64,000 nt of DNA from Pyramidobacter piscolens (GTDB taxonomy: Bacteria; Synergistota; Synergistia; Synergistales; Dethiosulfovibrionaceae), in contig SFDM01000003.1 of NCBI GenBank assembly GCA_004558205.1, positions 1 to 64,000 of the forward strand. Reading direction: 5' to 3'. The position numbers were made by a program, and so were the translations under genes. The notes below the pieces were generated by a model. It did not search any database. It saw only the letters and a program-made list of their open reading frames with translations, and was not told where the DNA came from. Below are positions 51,361 through 60,382 of this stretch, in pieces. The first letter of the stretch is position 1. Every line of letters begins with the position of its first letter.

Positions 51361-53276
51361 GCCATCGCGAGATTTCTCTCGTGGTCGGGACGGCCGGCCA
51401 CATCGACCACGGCAAAACGCAGCTTGTTAAGGCCCTGACGGGCGTGGACTGCGACAGGCTGAATGAAGAAAAAAAACGCGGCATCACGATCGAACTGGGG
51501 TTCGCTCCGCTGGTCCTGCCCAGCGAGCGGGTCATCAGCCTGATCGACGTGCCGGGACACGAGCGTTTTATCCGTCAGATGGTCTCTGGAGCCTCGGGAA
51601 TCGACGCCGTAATGCTCATCGTCGCGGCCGACGAAGGGGTCATGCCGCAGACCCGCGAACACTTGGATATTCTGAGTCTGCTCGGCGTCCAACACGGTAT
51701 CGTGGTCATGACTAAAAAGGACCTGGTGGACGAGGAAATGCTGACCTTAGCGGAAGACGACGTGAGGAACCTCGTGAGCGGCACGTTCCTTGAAAACGCG
51801 CCCATCGTCGCCGTTTCCTCGGTGCGGGGCGACGGCATAGAGGATTTGAAGGCCGCCATCGAGCGGCTCGTCGACGAAGTGAAACCCCGCGACCGCCAAG
51901 GCGCCTATTTTATGCCCATCGACAGGACCTTTCCTGTGGCCGGCTTCGGCACGGTCGTCACGGGGACGGCCTATAAAGGGAGCGTCTCAACGGCCGAAGA
52001 AGTGGAAGTGTTCCCCTCGGGACTGAAGTCCCGCGTGCGCTCCCTGCAGGTCCACGGCAAGTCCGTGGACACGGCCTGCGCGGGGCAGCGGGTGGCCATG
52101 TGCCTGAACGACCTGTCGCTCGACGACCTGAGCCGCGGCGACGTGGTCTGCGCGGCGGGCGTCTACCGTTCCACCACCTGCATCGACGTGATGCTGAAAC
52201 TGCTGCGCTTTGTAACCGAACCGCTTGAACACTGGCAGCGGGTGCGCCTTCACATAGGAACTTCTGACGTGCTGGCCCGGGTTGCGCTGTTGAACGAGAA
52301 AACCCTGCAGCCTGGCGAAAGCTCTCCGGTGCAGCTGGTCCTTGAAGAGCCTATCGTGGCTTCTCTGGGGCAGCGCTTCGTCATCCGTTTCTACAGCCCT
52401 CTGCGGACCATCGGCGGAGGCGAGGTTCTCGACCCCTACGCGCTGCGCCCCACAGGAAAGAAGCGCAGGGATATCGAGCACAGCCGCCTTATGATGCTGA
52501 GCGGGGCCGAAAAGCGCGAGGAGCGCATCGCCGCCATTTTGGACGTCCAGGAGTCGCTGCCCATGCGCGAACTGATGGTGCGCGTGCAGGAGCGCCGCCA
52601 GGACCTTCAGCCCCTCCTTGACAAGCTTGAACAGGCGGGACGGCTGGTGCAGATCAAGGTTGGGGACGGGATTCTCCTTTCCGCGGCCAGCTTTGCCGCC
52701 ATGGTGGAGAAACTGCGCGCCGCCCTGAAACAATTCCATGAAACTTATCCCCATCAGAAAGGCACGGCTCCCGAAGACCTGGTCAACTCTCAATTCCCCG
52801 AACAGGATCGAAAATTGGGGCGCCTGCTCCTCGACAAAGTCATCGAACAGAAAAGGATTAAACTCGAAGAGGGGCTGGTCTCGCTTCCCAAGTTCGCGCC
52901 TGTCGACAACTCCGTTTTCAACGAGAACAAGCGGAGGCTTCTGGACCTGTGCCGCCATGCCGCTTACCATTTCATCCTTCTAGAAGAGCTGCCTGAAAAA
53001 CTCTCTCTCTCCCAAAAGGAACTGAACAGCCTTTTGGATCAGCTCAAGAAAAACAACGAAGTGGCGATTCTCGACGGGACCTTTATCCTCTCGGCGGAAA
53101 TCCTGGACCAGCTTTTAGATCAGCTGCGGAAAATAGAAGGCGGCTTTACGCTTGCCCAGGTCAGGGACCTGACCGACAGCAGCCGCAAATTCGTCCTGCC
53201 CGTCATGGAATACCTAGACGGCAAAGGCTATACCCGCAGGGTCGGCGAAAAAAGAATCCTGTTAAAAAAAGCATGA
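51357..53276 (+). CDS. selB: Selenocysteine-specific elongation factor SelB
   Basis: A 639-residue GTPase that brings Sec-tRNA to UGA codons with a SECIS element. GTPase part: VVGTAGHIDHGKT, NEEKKRGITIELGF, DVPGHERFIRQM, MTKKDLVD. Beta-barrel domains II to IV run to about 360, then winged-helix repeats to the end (SECIS binding), normal for the family. It shows that the organism makes selenoproteins, although I see none in this window. Confidence 0.94.
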   Translation: MSHREISLVVGTAGHIDHGKTQLVKALTGVDCDRLNEEKKRGITIELGFAPLVLPSERVISLIDVPGHERFIRQMVSGASGIDAVMLIVAADEGVMPQTREHLDILSLLGVQHGIVVMTKKDLVDEEMLTLAEDDVRNLVSGTFLENAPIVAVSSVRGDGIEDLKAAIERLVDEVKPRDRQGAYFMPIDRTFPVAGFGTVVTGTAYKGSVSTAEEVEVFPSGLKSRVRSLQVHGKSVDTACAGQRVAMCLNDLSLDDLSRGDVVCAAGVYRSTTCIDVMLKLLRFVTEPLEHWQRVRLHIGTSDVLARVALLNEKTLQPGESSPVQLVLEEPIVASLGQRFVIRFYSPLRTIGGGEVLDPYALRPTGKKRRDIEHSRLMMLSGAEKREERIAAILDVQESLPMRELMVRVQERRQDLQPLLDKLEQAGRLVQIKVGDGILLSAASFAAMVEKLRAALKQFHETYPHQKGTAPEDLVNSQFPEQDRKLGRLLLDKVIEQKRIKLEEGLVSLPKFAPVDNSVFNENKRRLLDLCRHAAYHFILLEELPEKLSLSQKELNSLLDQLKKNNEVAILDGTFILSAEILDQLLDQLRKIEGGFTLAQVRDLTDSSRKFVLPVMEYLDGKGYTRRVGEKRILLKKA

Positions 53277-53348
53277 GGGGGCTTTCGCGAAATAAAAAGT
53301 CAGGATAAAATGGCCTGGAAGCTTTTTTTGACCGGATATTTACCACTC

Positions 53349-53373
53349 AAAGAGGCCTTCGGCCTCTTTTTTT
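53349..53373 (+). terminator. Terminator of selA-selB
   Basis: AAAGAGGCC-TTC-GGCCTCTTT with seven Ts, 73 bases after selB. Confidence 0.9.
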
Positions 53374-53402
53374 ATGAATTCCGATTTTCAGGAGGCTGAA
53401 GC

Positions 53403-54245
53403 ATGGATCTCGTCCATAGCAGCGGGAAAGTGAATCTGACATTAAGAATTACAGGGAAATTGCCCTCGGGATATCACGAACTTTGTTCAATTTTTTTAAG
53501 GATCGATGCGATTGAATCATTGACAATTGATAGGGGTATGGAAGATAATGTACGGGTTCATTTTGAACGCGCTTCAGATATGATTCAAGATCGGAATATA
53601 CTCTTTAAAGTTCTTGACGTCGTCCGGCGCGCGGGGGAGTCCGTGCCTCCCCTCGACATGTGCCTCGAAAAAAGGGTGCCGCCCGGCACGGGCCTTGGAT
53701 GCGGAAGCGGCAACGCGGCGGCGCTTTTGTCGTGGCTCGCTCGGCAGGGATACGGCGCTTGGGATTACGCCTCGGCCGTTGGCGCCGACGTCCCCTTTTT
53801 CTGTGAAGGGCATAAAATGGCCCTTGCCTCGGGAATCGGCGAACGGATCAAGCCTCTCGCCCCTTCGGGCCTCCATCTCCGCGGCGTTATCGTGATCCCG
53901 GCATGGCGCTGCATGACGGCGCCTGCTTTTCAGGCGCTGGATGAATATTACGGAACGGCATGGCCGATGAATCAGGCGGAGGCGGAAAACGAAGCGTTCA
54001 GCGTGATAGAAACTCTGCGGAAGGGCAGACGCTGGGGCCTGCTTCCCAATGATTTCTGCGGCGCGCTGATGAAACGGCACGCCGAGTACGGAGCCCTTTT
54101 CGACGTCTTTGAAGACCAGCGCGCTCTCGCCTGGGGGATCAGCGGCAGCGGCAGTTCCGCCTTCGGAATCTGGGACAGGGCTGACTTCCCCGAATTGCCG
54201 CCGCATGGACCATGGATTGAAGACACTTTAGCATTTAAAATGTAA
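53403..54245 (+). CDS. ispE: 4-diphosphocytidyl-2-C-methyl-D-erythritol kinase
   Basis: A 280-residue GHMP kinase of the non-mevalonate isoprenoid pathway. SGKVNLTLRITGKLPSGYHE is the N-terminal substrate block; KRVPPGTGLGCGSGNAAALL is the ATP loop; ISGSGSSAFGI is the third GHMP motif. AGGAGG precedes ATG 53403. The ispE-purR neighbourhood is conserved in Firmicutes. Confidence 0.93.
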   Translation: MDLVHSSGKVNLTLRITGKLPSGYHELCSIFLRIDAIESLTIDRGMEDNVRVHFERASDMIQDRNILFKVLDVVRRAGESVPPLDMCLEKRVPPGTGLGCGSGNAAALLSWLARQGYGAWDYASAVGADVPFFCEGHKMALASGIGERIKPLAPSGLHLRGVIVIPAWRCMTAPAFQALDEYYGTAWPMNQAEAENEAFSVIETLRKGRRWGLLPNDFCGALMKRHAEYGALFDVFEDQRALAWGISGSGSSAFGIWDRADFPELPPHGPWIEDTLAFKM

Positions 54246-54260
54246 AAACAAGGAGAAAAA

Positions 54261-55049
54261 ATGAAAGGACAACGTACCGAACGGCTTATTCGCATTACCT
54301 CGAAATTCCTCACGTCGCCGTCGAGCCAAATCTCCCTAACGGCACTTGCCGATGATTTCGCCGTGTCGAAAACGGTGGTCAGCGACGACGTTTCGATGGT
54401 GAACGACGCACTGACGAAAGAGGGCTATGGACGCCTGATCGTGGACAGGGGACGCACGGGGGGGGCTTTTTACATCCCCGACCTCGCTGCCGACGTCCGA
54501 GAGAAGTTTTTCAGCAATCTCGCGCTCATCCTTTCTGACCCCGACAGGCTTTTGCCCGGAGGGCTGATTTACTATGCCGATCTGCTTTTCAATCCAACCT
54601 ATACGGACGTGCTGGGAATCGCCCTCGCGTCGGACTTTAAGGATAGCCAGCCGACGCTGATCATGACTTCCGAGGTGAAGGGCATTCCTCTGGGCCTGGC
54701 CACGGCCCGCGCCCTGGGCGTGCCCCTCGCGGTGTGCCGTTTCAGGAACAGGGCCAGCGACGGCCCAGCGGTCTGCGTGCATTATCCGACTCAGAGCGGC
54801 GAAGTCCGCACCATGTATATGGGAACGAAAATGATTTCCCCCGACGACAAAGTTCTGGTGATCGACGATTTTATGCGCGGCGGCAGCACCGCGGCCGGAA
54901 TGTGCCAGGTGGTGCACGAGTTCAGAGCCGAGCTTGCGGGCATCGGCGCTTTTATCGTTTTGGACGAACCCGAGAAAAAGGCCGTTGAAAATTACAGAGC
55001 CCTGTTAAAGCTTTCTCTTTCCGCTGATGAGCGTATTGTGGTATGCTGA
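54261..55049 (+). CDS. purR: Purine operon repressor PurR (PRT-domain type)
   Basis: A 262-residue regulator. Winged-helix DNA-binding domain about 1-75 (RTERLIRITSKFLTSPSSQI, FAVSKTVVSDDVSMVNDAL); PRT-fold effector domain about 80-262 with the PRPP loop VLVIDDFMRGGSTAAGM. In Bacillus PRPP relieves repression of pur genes. The likely target is the purC-purE operon 11 kb away, though I find no Bacillus-type PurBox there. Confidence 0.9.
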   Translation: MKGQRTERLIRITSKFLTSPSSQISLTALADDFAVSKTVVSDDVSMVNDALTKEGYGRLIVDRGRTGGAFYIPDLAADVREKFFSNLALILSDPDRLLPGGLIYYADLLFNPTYTDVLGIALASDFKDSQPTLIMTSEVKGIPLGLATARALGVPLAVCRFRNRASDGPAVCVHYPTQSGEVRTMYMGTKMISPDDKVLVIDDFMRGGSTAAGMCQVVHEFRAELAGIGAFIVLDEPEKKAVENYRALLKLSLSADERIVVC

Positions 55050-55075
55050 AATATAATTTCAGATTAAATCACGGG

Positions 55076-55103
55076 TTGACTCTATGTTTTTCGCTGGTAT
55101 AAT
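55076..55103 (+). promoter_or_regulatory. Promoter of the ferredoxin gene
   Basis: TTGACT (55076-55081), 16-bp spacer, perfect TATAAT (55098-55103). Confidence 0.75.
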
Positions 55104-55129
55104 CTGTCTTCGTGAGGAGGTGCCAGCCA

Positions 55130-55309
55130 ATGGTTGTGACTATAGACGCTGATAAGTGTATCGGCTGCGGGGTATGCGTACAGGTTTCTCCCAACGTCTT
55201 TTCACTTGATGCCGCTCGCGGCATCGCGAAGGTTATTCGAGAAGAAGGGGACGCCTCGGTTCAGCAGGCAATAGAAAGCTGCCCTGTGTCCTGCATCGAG
55301 GCAAAATAG
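55130..55309 (+). CDS. Single-cluster [4Fe-4S] ferredoxin
   Basis: A 59-residue soluble electron carrier. CIGCGVC gives three ligands and ESCPVSC supplies the fourth, typical of the monocluster 4Fe-4S family (Thermotoga/Desulfovibrio type). GAGGAGGTG precedes ATG 55130 at 9 nt. It could partner the hydrogenase or other anaerobic enzymes. Monocistronic with a strong promoter. Confidence 0.92.
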   Translation: MVVTIDADKCIGCGVCVQVSPNVFSLDAARGIAKVIREEGDASVQQAIESCPVSCIEAK

Positions 55310-55314
55310 TTCCA

Positions 55315-55343
55315 TTGACAGGCACGGCCAACGAACAATAACG
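55315..55343 (+). promoter_or_regulatory. Promoter of the CAU tRNA
   Basis: Perfect -35 TTGACA (55315-55320), then a weak -10 near ATAACG (55338-55343) at 17-bp spacing, about 17 bases before the tRNA 5' end. Confidence 0.5.
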
Positions 55344-55359
55344 TAACAGCAAGAACAGA

Positions 55360-55434
55360 GGGCCCATAGCTCAAGGGTAGAGCTGCCGGCTCATAACCGG
55401 GAGGTTCCAGGTTCGAATCCTGGTGGGCCCACCA
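55360..55434 (+). tRNA. tRNA with CAU anticodon (elongator Met or Ile2)
   Basis: 75 nt including an encoded CCA. Acceptor stem GGGCCCA/TGGGCCC, D stem GCTC/GAGC, anticodon loop CTCATAA (CAT at 55392-55394), T arm CCAGG-TTCGAAT-CCTGG. A paired G1-C72 and lack of the three G-C anticodon-stem pairs exclude the initiator. C4-G69 and C5-G68 pairs, known as TilS determinants in E. coli tRNA(Ile2), make a lysidine-modified Ile2 tRNA possible; elongator Met is the alternative. Confidence 0.9.
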
Positions 55435-55454
55435 CTTTCATCAAGGATGTGAAG

Positions 55455-55487
55455 TCCGTTGCGTTTTGATGCGCAGCGGATTTTTTT
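55455..55487 (+). terminator. Terminator after the tRNA
   Basis: TCCGTTGC pairs with GCAGCGGA (one G-U) around a 10-nt loop, followed by seven Ts. Confidence 0.85.
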
Positions 55488-55530
55488 GTAAAAACGCAAT
55501 CTCGCAATTTCATTCAATAGTTTCGTGAAA

Positions 55531-55636
55531 TGGACCATTTAGAGTTCACCGTGATATAATTGCGGGGATAAAGGCATGATATTCTTTGGTCCTCGCGGGG
55601 CGGTCAATTGAAGGCGACGGAGAAGTCTCCGGCGCC
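55531..55636 (+). promoter_or_regulatory. Promoter and leader hairpin before nif3
   Basis: A perfect TATAAT (55555-55560) with a weak TGGACC (55531-55536) at 18 bp. The leader then contains GGCG-A-CGGAG / CTCCG-G-CGCC (55613-55636, 4-nt loop). The rest of 55488-55668 holds nothing else I recognise. Confidence 0.45.
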
Positions 55637-55668
55637 TATGCTTTGTTATTGGTGGAGGCGACTGCAAA

Positions 55669-56463
55669 ATGAAAGTGAAAGAAATAATGCATGCCCTGGA
55701 CGAAATAGCGCCTTTTGAGCTTGCTGAGCCATGGGATCACAGCGGTTTGAGACTGGGCAACCCCGACGCTGAAACGACGTCCGTGGCCGTCGCTCTGGAC
55801 CCCACGCCTCAGACTGTCGCTCAGGCTCTCTCGCTTCATTGCAGCATGCTGATCACCCATCACCCTTTGATGTTCTCGCCGCCTGAAAACCTTGTCTGCG
55901 ACCGGCTCGAAACGAAGGCGATCGCCGCCGCTTTCGCCTCTCAGCTGAACGTGGCAGCCTGCCATACCAACCTCGACAGCGCGCGCGGCGGCGTAAACGA
56001 ACATCTGGCGTCGCTGGCGGGGTTCTCCGGCGTGGAACCGCTGCTGCCGCCGTCCAGCCCCAGCGGTTTCGGCATGGGCGCCGCGGGAATGGTGGAGGAG
56101 ACGGACGCAGACGAGTTCTGTGAAAGGATTGCGCGCGTCTGGAACCTCTCGGGCTACCGCCTTTTAGGCTGCGGCGAAGGCGTAAGGAAAGCGGCGCTCT
56201 GCGGCGGAGCCGGTGGCGGCCTCTGGAAGGCCGCGGCGGCGAAAGGTGCCGACCTGTACATCACCGCCGACATGAAATATCATGAATGTCTGGAGGCTCT
56301 TGATTACGGGTTGTGCTTGATGGTCTGCGATCACGGTGAGATGGAAAACCTCGCCTTGATTCCCTTTGCGGCAAAACTGAAAAGGCGCCTTCAGCTGCCT
56401 GTGCATTTCATCGATCCCATAAGCCGGGAACCTCGCCCAGGGCGATGGCGCAGCCTCGTCTGA
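55669..56463 (+). CDS. Nif3-like dinuclear metal-centre protein
   Basis: A 264-residue Nif3/YqfO/YbgI protein, a hexameric ring with a two-metal site. LITHHPLMFSP and CHTNLDSARGGVNEHLA hold His and Asp ligands; CDHGEMENLAL supplies the C-terminal His-Glu. The 370-residue form's inserted domain is missing, as in YbgI. Function uncertain; often annotated as GTP cyclohydrolase-like without proof. GGTGGAGGCG lies upstream of ATG 55669. Confidence 0.88.
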   Translation: MKVKEIMHALDEIAPFELAEPWDHSGLRLGNPDAETTSVAVALDPTPQTVAQALSLHCSMLITHHPLMFSPPENLVCDRLETKAIAAAFASQLNVAACHTNLDSARGGVNEHLASLAGFSGVEPLLPPSSPSGFGMGAAGMVEETDADEFCERIARVWNLSGYRLLGCGEGVRKAALCGGAGGGLWKAAAAKGADLYITADMKYHECLEALDYGLCLMVCDHGEMENLALIPFAAKLKRRLQLPVHFIDPISREPRPGRWRSLV

Positions 56464-56584
56464 CCTGCGGAAAAAGGCGCTCTTAAAAAGCCCCCACCAG
56501 CGAGGCGACCCGCTCTGCTGCGCTTTCTAAGGCTCGTGATTTATTAAGTGTTGACCTCAAAATGCAAGCGACAGGAGTGTATGT

Positions 56585-57601
56585 ATGATGAAAAAACGTA
56601 TTTTCAGCGGAATGAGACCTACAGGCAAGCTTCACCTTGGACACATGGCAGGCGCCCTTAACAACTGGATCCGGCTTCAAAACGACCCCAACTACGATTG
56701 CTTCTGGGGCATTATGGACTGGCACGCCATGACCTCGAACTACGCGGACATGACCAGCATGAAGGATTCCTGCAAAGAGGTTTTGATCGACTGGCTCGCC
56801 ACGGGGCTCGACCCTGAAAAATCGCCGCTGTTTCTGCAGTCGCATGTGCGCGAACACATGGAACTGGGCCTCGCTTTGGGCATGATCACTCCCCTCGGTT
56901 GGCTTGAGCGCTGCCCGACCTATAAAGAGCAGATCCTAAACATCAAGAACAAGGATCTCGGCAACTACGGTTTCCTGGGCTATCCCGTCCTCATGGCCGC
57001 CGACATCCTGATCTACAAGTCTCACGCCGTCCCCGTGGGAGAGGACCAGACGGCCCATCTGGAGCTGACGCGCGAGATCGCGCGTCGCTTTAACGGCTTT
57101 TACAAGGAAATCTTCCCCGAGCCGGAAATCATGCTGACCAAGACCCCCAAGGTCCCAGGCACCGACGGAAGAAAGATGAGCAAGTCTTATGGAAACAGCC
57201 TTTACATCTCGGATACCGCCGACGTGCTCTGGAAAAAACTGAGCACCATGACCACCGACCCGGCGCGAGTCCGTAAGACCGATCCCGGCGACCCTGAAAA
57301 ATGTCCTGTCTGGGATCTTCAGAAAGTGTTTAACCCCGATGAGGGGCAGAAGGCGGAACTCACCGCCGCCTGCCGCGGCGGGACCATCGGCTGCCTCCAC
57401 TGCAAAAAGGCCCTGCAGGCCCACTTTGTGGAGCTCATGACCCCCATTTGGGACCGCTATGTCGAGCTGGAAAAGAACCCCGGAATCGTGGACGAGATCC
57501 TCAGCGACGGCGAGCAGCGCGCCCGCAAAGTCGCCCGCGCCACCATGGACGAAGTCCTGGACGTCATCGGCTTCATCAAGCCCTACCATACAGACGCGTA
57601 G
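56585..57601 (+). CDS. trpS: Tryptophanyl-tRNA synthetase
   Basis: A 338-residue class I synthetase. HLGH (HIGH box) is in GKLHLGHMAGAL (about 14), and GRKMSKSYGN (KMSKS) is at about 198. Start ATG 56585 or the next ATG 56588; ACAGGAGTG lies upstream. A TTGACC hexamer at about 56552 may be part of its promoter. First gene of the long operon to rpoZ. Confidence 0.94.
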   Translation: MMKKRIFSGMRPTGKLHLGHMAGALNNWIRLQNDPNYDCFWGIMDWHAMTSNYADMTSMKDSCKEVLIDWLATGLDPEKSPLFLQSHVREHMELGLALGMITPLGWLERCPTYKEQILNIKNKDLGNYGFLGYPVLMAADILIYKSHAVPVGEDQTAHLELTREIARRFNGFYKEIFPEPEIMLTKTPKVPGTDGRKMSKSYGNSLYISDTADVLWKKLSTMTTDPARVRKTDPGDPEKCPVWDLQKVFNPDEGQKAELTAACRGGTIGCLHCKKALQAHFVELMTPIWDRYVELEKNPGIVDEILSDGEQRARKVARATMDEVLDVIGFIKPYHTDA

Positions 57602-57603
57602 AG

Positions 57604-58353
57604 ATGTTTCAATTTGAGATCGAAGGATTTTCAGGACCTCTCGACCTCCTGTGCCATATGATCGACCAGAAAGAGATAGAGGTGACTCGGATCAGCGTAT
57701 CCGAGATCATCTCTATCTACAGCGCCTACCTCTCTAAAACGGAAGGGTTGCCCATCACGTCGGTGGCCGAGTTCATATCTCAGGCAGCCCATCTGGTCCT
57801 GCAAAAGACTGTTTCTCTGCTGCCCAGCTACGACGCGGCTCTCGCCGAGGAAGAAGCGGCCATAACCGAAGAGGAGAACGTGAATCTTCAGGAAATGCTG
57901 GAGCGTTACAGGCCCTACCGCGTTGCGGCCGCCCTGCTGGGCGAATTGAAAAGCAAGGCCGAGCTGCGCCGTTTCAGAGCGCCCGGGGAGATAGTTCCCT
58001 ATTTCGACTTGGGCGACCTTTATTCCCTTTCTGTGCAGTGGCTGGACTTGCTCGATCGCCGGAGAAGACGCGCCGAAATTGAGCTAGACGAAGATGAGGA
58101 CTGGGAGGTTGACGGAGTCCCCGCCGAAATTCCCGATGAAATTCAAGTGGAAAATCGAATGGATCGGGTTCTCGAACGGCTGACCCTTTTCCCCGAGGGG
58201 CTCTCGATGCGTTCCATGCTGAAAGAGGACCCCGGAAGAAGCTCTCTCGTCGTTACGTTGTTGGCCTTGCTGGAGCTTTCACGAAGAAACCGGGTGATTT
58301 TGATTCAAAAGGAGCTGTTTGGGGATGTCTTCATCAGAGCGCGAGCAGCCTGA
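57604..58353 (+). CDS. scpA: Segregation and condensation protein A
   Basis: A 249-residue kleisin that bridges the SMC heads. FEIEGFSGPLDLLCHMIDQKEIEVTRI is the N-terminal SMC-neck binding helix block, followed by an acidic middle, and the C-terminal winged helix ends VILIQKELFGDVFIRA. ATG 57604 is 2 bases after trpS with only a weak ribosome site, so translation is probably coupled. It overlaps scpB by 29 bases. Confidence 0.92.
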   Translation: MFQFEIEGFSGPLDLLCHMIDQKEIEVTRISVSEIISIYSAYLSKTEGLPITSVAEFISQAAHLVLQKTVSLLPSYDAALAEEEAAITEEENVNLQEMLERYRPYRVAAALLGELKSKAELRRFRAPGEIVPYFDLGDLYSLSVQWLDLLDRRRRRAEIELDEDEDWEVDGVPAEIPDEIQVENRMDRVLERLTLFPEGLSMRSMLKEDPGRSSLVVTLLALLELSRRNRVILIQKELFGDVFIRARAA

Positions 58354-58981
58354 ACTGGAACTGGCCCGGAAAATAGAGGCCATACTGTTTATCGCGCCCG
58401 ACGGCGCTTCCGTTTCTGAGATCGCAGCCGCCGCGGAGTACCCGCCGTCGGCGGTGCGCAGGGCCCTCGCCTTTTTTTCCGACGGGTATGGGGCCGCTCA
58501 TGGCATGGAAATCAGGGAGCTCGGCGGAAAGTGGTTTATGGCGAGCGCGCCCGACATGAATAAAACGCTTGAACTGTTTCGAGCGGCCGACGAAAGCGAA
58601 CACGTCCGCCTGAGCAGGGCTTCCCTGGAAACGCTGGCCGTCGTCGCCTACAACCAGCCCGTGACCCGCTCGGAAATTGAGGAAATCCGCGGCGTTCGAT
58701 GCGACAGGGTGATCGACACGCTGCTCGACCATCGGCTTGTCAGGATTGCGGGACGGCGCAAGAGCACAGGCTCTCCGCTCCTGTACAGGACCACGGAAAA
58801 ATTTCTCGAAATCTTTGGATTGGGCGCGATCTCCGACCTGCCGACGGTGGCCGAAATAGAAGAGCTGAGAAACCATCAGCCCCGGGCAATGGCAGACGAA
58901 GCGGCAGCTCTGTCCCTCGAGGAAGCGGCCCCAGTGTGCGGCGGCGAAAACAACGGAGAAGAAAACCATGAGATTGAATAA
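58325..58981 (+). CDS. scpB: Segregation and condensation protein B
   Basis: A 218-residue KITE protein with two winged helices, partner of ScpA and SMC. KIEAILFIAPDGASVSEIA starts domain 1; LETLAVVAYNQPVTRSEIEEIRGV is the signature; LYRTTEKFLEIFGL closes domain 2. An acidic Glu-rich tail follows. ATG 58325 is chosen (GGAG 10 nt upstream); TTG 58319 is possible. Confidence 0.92.
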   Translation: MSSSEREQPELELARKIEAILFIAPDGASVSEIAAAAEYPPSAVRRALAFFSDGYGAAHGMEIRELGGKWFMASAPDMNKTLELFRAADESEHVRLSRASLETLAVVAYNQPVTRSEIEEIRGVRCDRVIDTLLDHRLVRIAGRRKSTGSPLLYRTTEKFLEIFGLGAISDLPTVAEIEELRNHQPRAMADEAAALSLEEAAPVCGGENNGEENHEIE

Positions 58982-59684
58982 ATACCTGGCTTTGTGCGGG
59001 GTCGGTTCCAGGCGCAAGGTGGAGCAGTTTATTTTCGACGGGCGCGTGGTCTGCGGCGGCTACCAGATTACGGAACCGGGCTATGACGTTCCCGAGGGGG
59101 AATTGGTCACGGTCGACGACGTGGAGGTCCGTCCAGAAAGAAAGATCTATATGGTGCTGCATAAACCGAGAGGGTACATCTGCGCCGTCTCCGACAGGAA
59201 TTATCCTGTAGTGCTGGACCTGCTTCCCCGCGAGTACGATTATTACCGCCTGTTTCCCGTAGGACGCCTTGATTTGCAGAGCGAAGGCCTTCTGATGCTG
59301 ACCAATGACGGCGACTTCGCCCAGGAGATGATCCATCCCCGGGCTGGCATCACCAAGGAATATGAGGTGCGTCTCGACCGTGAGCCCTCGGCCGACGAAC
59401 TGAAGGCGCTCCGCAGGGGGACCGTCTTTGAAGGGAAGGCCCTGCGTCCCGTCCTGGTGGATTTCATCGAGAGACAACCAGCCTATCGGTGGATGCGCTT
59501 CACGCTGAACGAAGGCGTGAAGCGGGAAATCAGGATTATCGCGGAGGCTGCGGGTTTAAATGTCCAAGTGCTTTTTCGAAGAAAAATCGGCCATATGGAA
59601 CTGAGACGTTTGAAAAGCGGCTGCAGCTGCGAGTACACCGCAGAGCAGCTGCGCAGCATGATAGAGTACGGCGGCATCGTTTAA
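58968..59684 (+). CDS. rluB: RluB/RsuA-family pseudouridine synthase
   Basis: A 238-residue rRNA-modifying enzyme. The S4 domain comes first (MRLNKYLALCGVGSRRKVEQ), then the synthase domain with catalytic Asp in GRLDLQSEGLLMLTNDG (about 102). Family members act on 23S or 16S rRNA; the exact site cannot be told here. Follows scpB with 14-base overlap, a classic arrangement. Confidence 0.9.
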   Translation: MRLNKYLALCGVGSRRKVEQFIFDGRVVCGGYQITEPGYDVPEGELVTVDDVEVRPERKIYMVLHKPRGYICAVSDRNYPVVLDLLPREYDYYRLFPVGRLDLQSEGLLMLTNDGDFAQEMIHPRAGITKEYEVRLDREPSADELKALRRGTVFEGKALRPVLVDFIERQPAYRWMRFTLNEGVKREIRIIAEAAGLNVQVLFRRKIGHMELRRLKSGCSCEYTAEQLRSMIEYGGIV

Positions 59685-59716
59685 ACTTAAAGATAATTTT
59701 TGAGGGGGAACAGCGG

Positions 59717-60382
59717 ATGAACTGGACAGGGGTCATAGCCATCGACGGGCCGGCTGGCGCAGGAAAAAGCACCGTCGCAAAGCTGGTTGCGGAAAGGCTG
59801 GGGATACGATACCTCGACACGGGGGCGCTCTATCGGGCGCTGGCTTTTTTTCTCAACGACGCTTCAATTCCGCCCGAAGAATCTAAAGAGCTGAAGCGAG
59901 CCCTGTTCGACGTGACCGTCGAGGTCCGGAAATCCTCGGTACTGCTCAATGGCCAAGACGTTTCGGCCTTGATCAGGACTCCGGCCGTCGATCGGATTGC
60001 GTCCGTTTACTCGGCTCTTCCGTCTGTGCGCGAGAAGCTTCTCGACCTTCAGAGAGAGCAGGCGCTGAGCGGCGCTCTGGTTGCCGACGGACGCGATATG
60101 GGAACGGTGGTCTTTCCACTGGCGCCGGTGAAGATATTTCTCACAGCCAGCGCTGAGGTGCGCGCGCGCCGGCGTTACGACGAGCAGATGGCGCGCTGCG
60201 GCGGCGTAAGCTACGAGAAAATTCTCGAAGAGATCCGAAGACGCGACGACGCCGACGCGCAGCGCCAGCTCGCGCCGCTGAAAAAGGCGCCCGACGCGGT
60301 CCTCATAGACTCTTCGGACCTGGACGCTCATCAGGTTGCTTCGGCCATCATTGACATAGCGGGGAGGCTCTGCCATGCTTAG
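59717..60382 (+). CDS. cmk: Cytidylate kinase
   Basis: A 221-residue (d)CMP kinase. IAIDGPAGAGKSTVAK is the P-loop; YLDTGALYRALA binds CMP; LVADGRDMGTVVFP is the next motif. ATG 59717 has GAGGGGGAA upstream. Overlaps plsC by 8 bases. Confidence 0.94.
   Translation: MNWTGVIAIDGPAGAGKSTVAKLVAERLGIRYLDTGALYRALAFFLNDASIPPEESKELKRALFDVTVEVRKSSVLLNGQDVSALIRTPAVDRIASVYSALPSVREKLLDLQREQALSGALVADGRDMGTVVFPLAPVKIFLTASAEVRARRRYDEQMARCGGVSYEKILEEIRRRDDADAQRQLAPLKKAPDAVLIDSSDLDAHQVASAIIDIAGRLCHA

Noticed and set aside
55360..55434. Initiator tRNA(fMet)
   Set aside because: First base pair is G-C (fMet has a mismatch) and the three consecutive G-C pairs in the anticodon stem are absent.
55360..55434. tRNA as the attachment site of the integrase element
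   Set aside because: It lies 54 kb from the integrase and no 3' end duplicate is visible near either side of the integrase.
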